From contig JACQOJ010000044.1 in NCBI GenBank assembly GCA_016202605.1, forward strand, positions 1-34,186: a DNA stretch of 34,186 bases, read 5' to 3'. Source of the DNA: Betaproteobacteria bacterium (GTDB lineage: Bacteria; Pseudomonadota; Gammaproteobacteria; Burkholderiales; SG8-41). The notes under the pieces are model-generated. The model was not told the origin of the DNA. It was given only the letters and a program-made list of their open reading frames with translations, and did no database searches. The position numbers were made by a program, and so were the translations under genes. Each line of letters starts with the position of its first letter. Positions within the stretch are counted from its first letter, which is position 1. Below are positions 23,456-31,455 of this stretch, piece after piece.

Positions 23456-24077
23456 GACATCGCTTCCGTAACTTGGTCCATCACCCATTGACGCCTGAAC
23501 CTGCCGTCCCGACGGTTTGCATCACCGCGGGAGGCCGCGACGCAGCATTCATTTTCGCACCTGAACCTTGCTTGAACCTTTCCTTGTTTACAGCCGGGGC
23601 GAAAGGAATTGCCATCTCGACCGCCCTCCATGCCGAACCGGGACTCAGGAAACCCGCCAGTCCAAGCGACACGATTCGAGCCGGAAGCGCAGGGCCCGGC
23701 ACTTGCATGCCGGGCCAAACGCCGCGCCAACGTCGATCAGCGATGAGCTTGCCATGTGTAAACAGGTCCTGAATGATGGCGCTGCTCATGGTCAGCGTGC
23801 CATCTTTCGTCAGGTCGACACCTTCCGCTTTGCTGATCGACGAGATTCGATGCAAAGTTGCCGCTTGTCGCTACGTTGACGACGGTGTCGCCCGCGACCC
23901 AATAAGATCTCGGACATGCCGCGAGATTGCCGGCGCTGGAGACGTTCTGTCGCACTGCGCATGGCCGCCACATGCCGGACGGGGGAGGATAAATCCGTTG
24001 ACGCGGGCTTTTCATGTGTGATACACGGGGCGCTCTTGGGGTCCCGCCGCATCCGGCGCGATGTACAGGAGAATCAC
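23456..24077. other. 622-base region without a confident gene; candidate promoter at its right end
   Basis: Open frames here on both strands lack recognisable domains and ribosome sites. A minus-strand frame 23855-23481 holds a plausible-looking piece (VDLTKDGTLTMSSAIIQDLF), but nothing I can assign. A perfect 9-base-pair hairpin (GGCCCGGCA, loop CTTGCA, TGCCGGGCC) lies at 23693-23716 without a T-run. The region could hold a decayed gene or a regulatory RNA. Confidence 0.4.
23998..24026 (+). promoter_or_regulatory. Candidate promoter of the two-component operon
   Basis: TTGACG (23998-24003) is followed after 16-17 bases by GATACA/ATACAC (24020-24026). The regulator start codon lies about 50 bases downstream and has a clear AGGAGA ribosome site at 24067-24072. 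Confidence 0.45.
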
Positions 24078-24776
24078 GTGCACATTCTTGTGGTTGAGGA
24101 CGATCCGGTCCTCGCTGACGCGCTCACCCACTCGCTGCGAAGTCTCGGGTACGCGGTGGATTGCCTGATGACGGGGACCGAGGCCGACCGGGCACTCTCA
24201 ACGGACGACTACGACCTCGTCATCCTCGATATCGAACTTCCAAGGATGGACGGGCTTGAAGTTCTGCGGCGCATGCGCGACCGTAAGCAAAACGTTCCCG
24301 TCCTCGTGCTTACCGCGCGCGATGCGGTGCACGATCGCATTCACGGGCTCGATCTGGGAGCGGACGACTATCTCACAAAGCCCTTCGTCATGGGTGAGCT
24401 GGAAGCCCGCATGAGGGCGCTGATGCGCCGCGCGCAGGGTGCTTCCGATAATTTGATCAATATCGGACAACTCGCGGTGGATCTCAAAGGCCGCAGGGCG
24501 CTCATCAATGGCGTGTCACTCGACCTTTCGGCGCGTGAACAGGCGGTTCTGGAAGTACTGGCGAGCCGCGCCGGCCGGGTGGTGAGCAAGGAAGCCCTCA
24601 TACACAGCCTCTATGAACTGGACAAGGATGTCGGCCCCAACGTCATCGAGATCCACGTTCATCGACTGCGCAAGAAACTCCAGGATTCGGGCGTCGTGAT
24701 CCGGACGGTGCGCGGTCTGGGATATCTCATGGAGCCTGCCGGCATCCGGGCACATGTCTCTCCAGATGCTGAATGA
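24078..24776 (+). CDS. OmpR-family response regulator (TctD/QseB-like)
   Basis: 232 residues from a GTG at 24078 that has AGGAGA six bases upstream; the protein opens with the receiver sequence HILVVEDDPVLADAL. The phosphorylation site is D51 in VILDIELPRMDGLEV, with switch residues in VLVLTARDAVHDR and the lysine in DDYLTKPFVMGELE. The C-terminal winged-helix DNA-binding domain ends with NVIEIHVHRLRKKLQ and RTVRGLGYLM. It overlaps the sensor kinase gene by 23 bases, so the pair is co-translated. Given the TctE-like kinase and the five Bug proteins in the window, control of carboxylate transporter genes is a reasonable inference. No binding sites were identified. Confidence 0.95.
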   Translation: MHILVVEDDPVLADALTHSLRSLGYAVDCLMTGTEADRALSTDDYDLVILDIELPRMDGLEVLRRMRDRKQNVPVLVLTARDAVHDRIHGLDLGADDYLTKPFVMGELEARMRALMRRAQGASDNLINIGQLAVDLKGRRALINGVSLDLSAREQAVLEVLASRAGRVVSKEALIHSLYELDKDVGPNVIEIHVHRLRKKLQDSGVVIRTVRGLGYLMEPAGIRAHVSPDAE

Positions 24777-26169
24777 CCGCCTCGACCGTGTGCGTAACAG
24801 CCTGCGGGCGCAGTTGCTGTGGTGGCTGGTGCCTCCGGTACTCGTCGTGGCAATGGTCAGTTCATTCATTTCCTACACCGTGTCCCTGGGATTTGCGAAC
24901 GACGCATATGATGAGGCACTGTTCGACAGCGCCAAGACGCTGGCGGAGCAAGTCCGATTCGGTCACGATGGCAAACCGATGCTGGACCTTCCAAGAGCAG
25001 CGGAGGAAATGATCCGGTCGGATCCGGTCGACCGGGTTTTCTATCGTGTAATTTCCACCACGGGAGAAACAGTCGCGGGCCGCAGCGACCTGGCCGCTCC
25101 CTTCGAACCGGCAAAACCCACCCCGCTGGTCCGCTTTTACGATGCGACGGTCGGCGGCGCACCGGTTCGCGTCTGCGCCTATAGTCTGGTCGATGACGCA
25201 AGGTCGCTTACCGCCACGATACTTGTGGCGGAGACGCTGATCAAGCGCAGCAACCTGTCCAGAAGCCTGCTGATAGCGGATTTCCTGGCACCGGTCGTAA
25301 CGCTTCCCATAGTGATAGCCGTAATCGTCTGGTTCGGGATTCGCCGTGGCCTCGGCCCACTGCAGCGCCTGGCAGGGACGCTCGCGAAACGCGGCTGGAA
25401 TGATCTGAGCACGATCGGCGACTACGAGGTGCCGCAAGAGGTTCGCCCTCTGACGCACGCGATCGACGACCTGATGCAGCGCCTGGCGGCGGCCTTGAGC
25501 GCCCAGCAACGCTTCATTGCCGAGGCGGCCCATCAACTTCGCACTCCGCTGGCGGGACTTGCCGCGCAAACTGAACGGGCACTGCTCGCGCACGACACCG
25601 ACACCGTCAAACCCGCGTTGATGCAACTGCAGCTCGCGTCGCGCCGCGTCACCCGGCTCGTCAATCAGTTGCTGACCCTTGCGCGCGCCGAACCCGGAAA
25701 CGAAGCGGCCCGCGAGTTCAGGCCGCTCGATCTGGCCGTGCTGGTGCAACGGACATGCAGGGACTGGGTGCCGGAAGCCCTGGCGCGAGACATAGATCTG
25801 GGATATGAAGGGGAATCCGGCCCGGTGATGGTCAGTGGCGACGAATTCCTTCTTGCAGAAATGTTGAACAATCTGATCGACAATGCGATTCGCTATGGCG
25901 CGAAGCCCGGCGGCCGCGTCACGGTGAGACTTTCCGCTTCACCGCATGTCGAGCTGTCTGTCGAAGACGAGGGACCGGGAATTCCGCAGGATGAGCACGC
26001 GCGCATCTTTGAACGATTTCACCGGGTTGCCGGAAGCGCGCCGGGAGGGTGCGGTCTTGGGCTCGCGATCGTCCGGGAAATTGCCCGCGCCCACGGCGCG
26101 GACGTTTCCGTGCACGACGGGGCCGTCGGCCGGGGGACGGTGTTCAAGGTGGCATTTGCGCGGTCTTGA
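24754..26169 (+). CDS. Sensor histidine kinase (TctE-like)
   Basis: 471 residues. Two membrane segments (about 20-44 and 174-196) enclose a periplasmic domain of some 130 residues beginning FANDAYDEALFDSAKTLAEQ, the pattern of the TctE/QseC-type 2CSK_N domain. A HAMP-like linker leads to the dimerisation helix with phosphoacceptor H260 (RFIAEAAHQLRTPLAGLAAQ). The ATPase has LNNLIDNAIRYG, VEDEGPGIP, RFHRVAG and GGCGLGLAIV. In known TctDE/BctDE systems a periplasmic binding protein of the TctC/Bug type is linked to sensing, so one of the Bug proteins could be its partner. The start could also be the ATG at 24766. It ends six bases before the convergent unknown gene. Confidence 0.94.
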   Translation: MSLQMLNDRLDRVRNSLRAQLLWWLVPPVLVVAMVSSFISYTVSLGFANDAYDEALFDSAKTLAEQVRFGHDGKPMLDLPRAAEEMIRSDPVDRVFYRVISTTGETVAGRSDLAAPFEPAKPTPLVRFYDATVGGAPVRVCAYSLVDDARSLTATILVAETLIKRSNLSRSLLIADFLAPVVTLPIVIAVIVWFGIRRGLGPLQRLAGTLAKRGWNDLSTIGDYEVPQEVRPLTHAIDDLMQRLAAALSAQQRFIAEAAHQLRTPLAGLAAQTERALLAHDTDTVKPALMQLQLASRRVTRLVNQLLTLARAEPGNEAAREFRPLDLAVLVQRTCRDWVPEALARDIDLGYEGESGPVMVSGDEFLLAEMLNNLIDNAIRYGAKPGGRVTVRLSASPHVELSVEDEGPGIPQDEHARIFERFHRVAGSAPGGCGLGLAIVREIARAHGADVSVHDGAVGRGTVFKVAFARS

Positions 26170-26175
26170 TCGGCG

Positions 26176-27294
26176 CTAGCGGGCCGGCGCGGGGCGAGGT
26201 ACCAGCCCTTCCCGCAGGAAAAGCATGCCGGAGCCCACGTACTCGGGCATTACGGATTCGACAGTCCGCACGTCGGTCACGCGGCAGTCGAGCAGCAATT
26301 CGTCGATGACGTTCAGGATCCGGCCGAGGTCATCGATCGGATGCAGCGGCCAGCGAAAACCTTCCAGCAGCGCTTCGTCGAGCGCCGAACTCATGCTCAC
26401 CCGTATTTCCGCGCCGCCGGCTCGCAGCCGGTGCGCCGAGATTATCACCGTCGGGTCACCAATCTTCGAGCGGAAGTCCCGGAGCGTGTTGCTCGCAAAG
26501 AGGTTGAATGCAAGCTCGAGTTGGGCGGCCTTGCCCGCATGCGCGGCCTTGATCAGGCTCAATGGCGGGCGCGGCACGGTGAGGAGGTCGAGACCGGGCT
26601 GTCCGAGCTGCCGCCCCAGGGCGCGCGCGAATGCCATGCCCCATGTTCCAATGTTGGCGGCAGTTTCCAGGAACGATGGCGCGTCCCCGGGGGTGATGGC
26701 GGCGCCCACCAGAAAGCGCAGATGGACCTGCTCCCGGACCGAAGTAACCGCAACCGGGGACGGCGTGAATTCGCGCTGTCCGCCGCCCGCGGCCCAATCG
26801 GCGTGCCAGCCGTAAATCGTGCTTGGCGGCAACGATTCGAGCGCCTCGAATGTCGATAACGCATTGCCCAGACCGAAGTTCCGCGTCGCGCCCAGGGCGC
26901 CATGCCGTTCGAGGAGCGCCTGGATCGCGCTGATTTCAGGAACTGAACCGGGCACTTTCGCGCGACCCTTTGCAGCGACAACGAGGATGACGGGAAACGC
27001 AAACATACGGGCCGTTACGGCGCGGCGATCCGTTTCTTTCCCGGCGTGATCCACGGCACAGCACAACAGATCCCGCAGCGCGCGATACGCGGCTTGAGAC
27101 GGCGCCTGCTGCAGCGCGCGCGCAATGTCGCGATCCTTTCCCTCCTTCAGGCACTGCTCGAGCCACGACAACAGCGCACTTCTCGCCTCGCCGTCATTTT
27201 CGCGCGCGTGCCTCGCGACCAGCGCCGCGAGTTCGCCGCCCGGCTGGAGCACGGGATACTGCCGCGGATCGCGAAGCGCCAACCTGTCGGACAA
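26176..27294 (-). CDS. Conserved-looking hypothetical protein, 372 residues
   Basis: I do not recognise this family. The predicted protein has a helical N-terminal part (ALLSWLEQCLKEGKDRDIAR, SQAAYRALRDLLCC), then a more strand-like part with FAFPVILVVAAKGRAKVPG, NFGLGNALSTFEALESLPPS and HLRFLVGAAITPGDAPSFLE. The C-terminus has VTDVRTVESVMPEYVGSGML. No signal peptide or clear membrane segment is present. The start is uncertain: the open frame begins at a TTG at 27294 with only a weak GGGA upstream. It lies 35 bases after a Bug gene, so it may be the third gene of the GGT-Bug-unknown unit. Regular codon use and length support a real gene. Confidence 0.75.
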   Translation of the reverse strand: MSDRLALRDPRQYPVLQPGGELAALVARHARENDGEARSALLSWLEQCLKEGKDRDIARALQQAPSQAAYRALRDLLCCAVDHAGKETDRRAVTARMFAFPVILVVAAKGRAKVPGSVPEISAIQALLERHGALGATRNFGLGNALSTFEALESLPPSTIYGWHADWAAGGGQREFTPSPVAVTSVREQVHLRFLVGAAITPGDAPSFLETAANIGTWGMAFARALGRQLGQPGLDLLTVPRPPLSLIKAAHAGKAAQLELAFNLFASNTLRDFRSKIGDPTVIISAHRLRAGGAEIRVSMSSALDEALLEGFRWPLHPIDDLGRILNVIDELLLDCRVTDVRTVESVMPEYVGSGMLFLREGLVPRPAPAR

Positions 27295-27329
27295 CTGGGG
27301 TTCCCGTCGCTTGCGGTCTCATCCGCGCG

Positions 27330-28301
27330 TCAATCAACGCGCGCGCCGGATTCCTTGACGACCTTGGCCCATTTCGCAAAATCGCTCCTGATCACCGTTG
27401 CGTAGTTTTCCGGTGTCCCGCCGACCGGTTCCGCGGTACGCGCGTTGAGCATTCTCACGAGTTCGGGAGATTGAATCGCCTTGTTGAGCTCGCTGTTGAT
27501 GCGGGCGACCACCGCCTTGGGCGTCCCGTCCGGCGCGAGAATGCCAAACCAGTTGATCACCTCATATCCGGGCACCGTTTCGGCGATCGCCGGGACGTCC
27601 GGAAACGCCGCGGCGCGCTTCGGGCTTGTCACCGCGAGAGCCAGGAGGCGGCCCGATCGCACCTGGGGCGACAACGGAACCGCGCTGGCGATCGTGAGCT
27701 TCACCCGTCCGGCTGCCATGTCGGTAATGAGCGGACCGGTGCCCTTGAAAGGAATGTGCACGATATCGACGCCGGCCATGGTCTTGAACAGCTCCATGGC
27801 AAGGTGGCTCGAGGAGCCGCTGCCGGCCGAACCGTAGTCAAGCTCGCCGGCATGCGCCCTGGCATAGGCGATCAATTCTTTGACCGACTTCGCCGGCAAC
27901 GACGCATGCGACGCCATCATCAAGGGGACCGCGACGAACTGCACGACCGGGGTGAAATCCCTGATCGCATCGTATTTCACCTTGCGGTAGAGATGCGGAT
28001 TGATCACGTGGGGAATCGAGGCAAAAAGCAGCGTGTATCCGTCCGGATTCGCCCGGGCCGCGATTTCGGTGGCGATCAGCCCTCCGGCGCCGCCACGGTT
28101 GTCGACCACGACCTGTTGCCCGAGGCCCTCCGTGAGTTTCTGTGCGGAGATGCGGCCCAGGATGTCGGCCGCACCCCCGGGCGGAAAGCCCACGATCAAC
28201 CGCACCGGCCGGTCGGGATAGGTCTGGGCCCGCGCCCCGTCAACCGGCAATACGAATACCAGACATGTCAACAGAGCGAAGTACCAGCCGAACGCGTTCA
28301 T
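27330..28301 (-). CDS. Bug/TctC-family periplasmic substrate-binding protein
   Basis: The ATG at 28301 is used because GAGGGG lies about seven bases upstream and the signal peptide (MNAFGWYFALLTCLVFVLPV, cleavage near ARAQ) starts there; the longer open frame upstream has no signal peptide. 323 residues with YPDRPVRLIVGFPPGGAAD, VVVDNRGGAGG, PDGYTLLFAS, LYRKVKYDAIRDFTPVV, GSSSHLAMELFKTMAG and VHIPFKGTGPLI. It follows the minus-strand gamma-glutamyltransferase-family gene by 67 bases and precedes the unknown gene. Delivery of a peptide-like or amide ligand for that hydrolase is inferred from neighbourhood only. Confidence 0.95.
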   Translation of the reverse strand: MNAFGWYFALLTCLVFVLPVDGARAQTYPDRPVRLIVGFPPGGAADILGRISAQKLTEGLGQQVVVDNRGGAGGLIATEIAARANPDGYTLLFASIPHVINPHLYRKVKYDAIRDFTPVVQFVAVPLMMASHASLPAKSVKELIAYARAHAGELDYGSAGSGSSSHLAMELFKTMAGVDIVHIPFKGTGPLITDMAAGRVKLTIASAVPLSPQVRSGRLLALAVTSPKRAAAFPDVPAIAETVPGYEVINWFGILAPDGTPKAVVARINSELNKAIQSPELVRMLNARTAEPVGGTPENYATVIRSDFAKWAKVVKESGARVD

Positions 28302-28368
28302 TTTCAGCCCCTCATCACCGGCAACCGCCGTCCGCATGGCGTGAATCGCGATCTCCTTGTTTCCCGCA

Positions 28369-30090
28369 TCACCAACCCAGGACATACGCCGGCCGCCGCG
28401 GATCGGCGCCGCCGTGCAGCACGCCGTTCCTGTGGTCGGCGACAATCGTGCACACCGCGCCCGCGAGCCACGTCATCTCGTCCCACCAGTACACCTGATG
28501 GCCGCGCTGGGCGAGCGCGTTCCCGGTGGACTTGTCGATGCGCGATTCGAGGTAAAGGCGGCCCGGATAATACGGGTGCGGCTCGAAGGATCCCGGGTAG
28601 CTGTAGGTTGAAAAGCGCGGAGCCTCGATCGCATCCTGCGGCGCCATCCCGAACACGTTGATATTGAGGAACACCTGCAACATGGCCTGCGTCTGCACGT
28701 CGCCGCCGGGCGTGCCGAACGGCATGTAGGCGCGCCCGTTCTTGAACGCCATTGCCGGATTCGGCGTCAGCCGCGGACGCTTGCCCGGGGCGACCGAGCA
28801 CGGGTGTTCAGGATCGGACCATGATTGCGTGCCGCGCCCCGAGCACACGATGCCGACCCCCGGAATGATGGGCGTCTTGTCGGAACCGTCGCTCGGCGTG
28901 CACGAAAACGCGTTGCCGTCACGGTCGATGACGCACAGGTAGGACGTATCGCCCGGGCCGGGCGCGTCCCGGGGCTGCGGCGCCGGCACGCAGCGATGCC
29001 GAAGCTGTTCAAACGTGTTCGGATCTCCGGCGGGCGGCATTTCGGGCCAGGCCTTCTCGACGCTGATCAGCGAGCGGCGATGTTCGGCATATTTCCCGGA
29101 CATGAGTCCGCGGATCGGGACTTTGATGAATTTCGGATCGCCGAAGTGATGGTGACGGTCGGCGAACGCGAGCTTGAGGGCCTCGGTCATGACGTGAATG
29201 TATTCGGGCGAATTGTGCCCCATCGCCTTGAGATCGAAGCCCTTGACGATGTTGAGCGCCATCGGCAGCACGGGCCCCTGCGACCACGGCCCGCAGGCGT
29301 GAAGCTCGATCCCGTCGAAGCGCGCGCGCACCGTCGGCTCGAAATTCACACGGAAGCCGGCGAAGTCCTCGTAGCGCATGAGACCGCCCTCCTTCTCGAT
29401 GAATTTCGTCACCGTGCGCGCGATGTCGCCCCTGTAAAAGGCCGCGCGCGCCGCCTCGAGTCCCGACTTGCGCCCCTTTCTGCGCGCCGTCTTTCTCTCC
29501 TCGTCGGCCATGTACTGCATGGTGCGGCCGAGATCGGGCTGCACGAAGATTTCGCCCGCTTGAGGCGGCCGGCCCTTTGGTAGAAACACTTTCCGGCTCG
29601 ACGGCCAGCGCTCGTACGCGTGGCGATTCTCCGTGATGAACTTCGACATCAGCGGATACATTGGAAATCCGTCGCGCGCGAAGCGGATCGCCGCCGCGGC
29701 AACTTCGCCGAAGCCCATGGTGCCGAAGTTCTCCAACGCCGTGATCCACGCGTCCGGCGCGGCCGGCACGACGCAGCGCTCCACCCCGGGCGGGATCTTG
29801 CCTCCGTGCTCATTCACGAAGTAGTCGGGCGTCACGGCCCCGGGCCACACGCCAAGACCGTCGATGCAATGGACTTTCCTGTTCTTCGCGGTATAGATGA
29901 TCTGCGGCGCCACACCGCCGAAGTTCACCTTGTCGGTCTGCAGCACGCCGATGGCGATGCCCGCCGCGACTCCCGCGTCGATTGCATTGCCGCCCGCTTC
30001 GAGGACCTGGAAGCCTGCGTGCGCCGCCAGGTAATGCCCGGCGGAAATCACGTGCCGGGATCCCATGATCGTCATGCGGCTGGAAGCCAT
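28369..30090 (-). CDS. Gamma-glutamyltransferase-family Ntn hydrolase, divergent
   Basis: 573 residues of the GGT/cephalosporin-acylase superfamily. Family blocks: FQVLEAGGNAIDAGVAAGIA, NFGGVAPQI, TVRARFDGIELHACGPWSQG and ALKLAFADRHHHFGDP. The precursor is expected to cut itself before the catalytic Thr, T382 in GPGDTSYLCVIDRDGNAFS. C-terminal blocks are PRLTPNPAMAFKNG and FGTPGGDVQTQAMLQV. The position of the substrate-binding Arg in true GGTs (in the RETAP/GRAPA segment) reads GLGVWPGA (78-85) with no Arg, so gamma-glutamyl specificity is doubtful. No signal peptide, so it is cytoplasmic. AGGAGAG lies before the ATG. It heads a unit with the Bug gene and faces a similar plus-strand Bug-GGT unit. 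Confidence 0.93.
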   Translation of the reverse strand: MASSRMTIMGSRHVISAGHYLAAHAGFQVLEAGGNAIDAGVAAGIAIGVLQTDKVNFGGVAPQIIYTAKNRKVHCIDGLGVWPGAVTPDYFVNEHGGKIPPGVERCVVPAAPDAWITALENFGTMGFGEVAAAAIRFARDGFPMYPLMSKFITENRHAYERWPSSRKVFLPKGRPPQAGEIFVQPDLGRTMQYMADEERKTARRKGRKSGLEAARAAFYRGDIARTVTKFIEKEGGLMRYEDFAGFRVNFEPTVRARFDGIELHACGPWSQGPVLPMALNIVKGFDLKAMGHNSPEYIHVMTEALKLAFADRHHHFGDPKFIKVPIRGLMSGKYAEHRRSLISVEKAWPEMPPAGDPNTFEQLRHRCVPAPQPRDAPGPGDTSYLCVIDRDGNAFSCTPSDGSDKTPIIPGVGIVCSGRGTQSWSDPEHPCSVAPGKRPRLTPNPAMAFKNGRAYMPFGTPGGDVQTQAMLQVFLNINVFGMAPQDAIEAPRFSTYSYPGSFEPHPYYPGRLYLESRIDKSTGNALAQRGHQVYWWDEMTWLAGAVCTIVADHRNGVLHGGADPRRPAYVLGW

Positions 30091-30341
30091 GGTCGTCTCT
30101 CCTGGAAGAAGGCTTTGTGAGTGCTCACGGATGATTTTATCCTGATCCGGCGCCCCCTGTTAACCGTAAACTCACATCGCGGAACATTGATTCATCCCGG
30201 CGTGAAGCAAACGCCTTATGTAGTATCATTCTCCACGGCAAATGCGTCAGCACGCTTACACAATCCGCCGCCGAGCCGGACCCGGCGCAGCTCGTTCGCA
30301 GCCGGTCCTTTTCGCGGCAACCAATCACAGGAGAGAAAATC
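30091..30341. promoter_or_regulatory. Divergent control region between the two GGT/Bug units
   Basis: This 251-base gap must hold promoters for both directions. A TATCAT at 30224-30229 is a possible -10 box for the plus strand, with no good -35. The near-palindrome GTGAGTGCTCAC at 30117-30128 (arms GTGAG/CTCAC) close to the minus-strand start could be an operator. Both calls are weak. Confidence 0.3.
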
Positions 30342-31316
30342 ATGCCAGCATTGCTTCGTTCGATCGGACCGCTGATCGCCGCGGTTCTTGCCGTGGCGGC
30401 AGGTCATGCGTCGGCGCAGGCGTATCCCGCGAAGCCGGTCCGGATGGTCATACCGTTTGTACCCGGCGGCAATACCGACATCATAGGACGTATTTTCGCG
30501 CCCAAAATGGGCGAATTCCTCGGTCAGCAGATCATCGTCGATAACCGCGGCGGCGCCGGCGGCACCATCGGCACCGATTTCGCCTCGCGGCAGGCACCCG
30601 ACGGCTACACTATCATCATGGTCTCCGCCGGGCATACCATCAACCCGGCCATGATCAGGAAGCTCCCTTACGACTCCGTCAAGGACTTCGCGCCGATCGG
30701 CGTGATCGCGGACGTGCCGACAGCCTTCGTGGTCCACCCCTCGCTGCCGGTGAAGAATCTGAAGGAGTTCCTCGCCATCGCCAAGGCCCGCCCGGGGGAG
30801 ATCTTCTATTCGACAGCGGGGCGCGGCACTGTGGGCCATCTTTCCGCGGAGTTGCTCAACGCCATGGCCAGAGTCAGGCTGACGGCCGTTCACTACAGGG
30901 GCTCGGGGCAGTCGATGGTCGATCTTGTCGCCGGCCAGGTGCAGATGCAGTTCCCGAGCATGCCGGCGGCAGTGCCTCACGTCGCGTCGGGAAAGCTGCG
31001 CATGATCGCGCAGACCGGCAAGAAACGCTCGCCCGCCGCGCCCCGGGTTCCCACGATGGAGGAGCAGGGATTGAAAGGATTCGTGGTATCGAGCGGCTTC
31101 GCGATGTTCGCGCCGGCCGGCACGCCGCGCCCCATCATCGAAAAGGTCAACGCAGCGCTCGTCAGGGCGCTCAAGGACCCGGTGGTGAGCAAGACACTGA
31201 TCGACCGCGGCGCGGAACCGGTAGCGAGCACACCGGAGGAACATGACGCTTTCAACAAGGCCGAAATCGCGAAATGGATCAAGGTGGCGCGGGAAGCGGG
31301 CATCGAACCGCAATAA
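30342..31316 (+). CDS. Bug/TctC-family periplasmic substrate-binding protein
   Basis: 324 residues, with an AGGAGAG ribosome site before the ATG. The signal peptide (LLRSIGPLIAAVLAVAAGHA, cleavage at SAQA) is followed by YPAKPVRMVIPFVPGGNTD, VDNRGGAGGTIGTD, PDGYTIIMVSAG, IRKLPYDSVKDFAPI and TAVHYRGSGQSMVDLVAGQ. It is followed by a terminator-like hairpin and then the second gamma-glutamyltransferase-family gene in the same direction. It mirrors the Bug gene at 27330-28301, but the sequences differ widely. The likely ligand is related to the GGT-family substrate (inference). Confidence 0.95.
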   Translation: MPALLRSIGPLIAAVLAVAAGHASAQAYPAKPVRMVIPFVPGGNTDIIGRIFAPKMGEFLGQQIIVDNRGGAGGTIGTDFASRQAPDGYTIIMVSAGHTINPAMIRKLPYDSVKDFAPIGVIADVPTAFVVHPSLPVKNLKEFLAIAKARPGEIFYSTAGRGTVGHLSAELLNAMARVRLTAVHYRGSGQSMVDLVAGQVQMQFPSMPAAVPHVASGKLRMIAQTGKKRSPAAPRVPTMEEQGLKGFVVSSGFAMFAPAGTPRPIIEKVNAALVRALKDPVVSKTLIDRGAEPVASTPEEHDAFNKAEIAKWIKVAREAGIEPQ

Positions 31317-31333
31317 CATGCGGTATCAAAGCG

Positions 31334-31363
31334 CGGGGCGGTCCACGCGGCCGCCCGTTTTTG
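31334..31363 (+). terminator. Rho-independent terminator after the Bug gene
   Basis: GGGCGG (31336-31341) and CCGCCC (31351-31356) form a stem, directly followed by GTTTTTG. It lies 18 bases after the Bug stop codon and may reduce readthrough into the GGT-family gene that starts at 31456. Confidence 0.7.
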
Positions 31364-31455
31364 TTTGTGTGCGTCATGCCGCAACCGCGGCTGCGATGCG
31401 CGACAACCTGTCGGGTTGAGGCAATTCCGGTAAAATCCCCGGTCTGCATCAAGTA

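Noticed and set aside
23693-23716. Hairpin considered as a terminator
   Set aside because: The stem is perfect but no T-run follows on either strand and no gene ends close to it.
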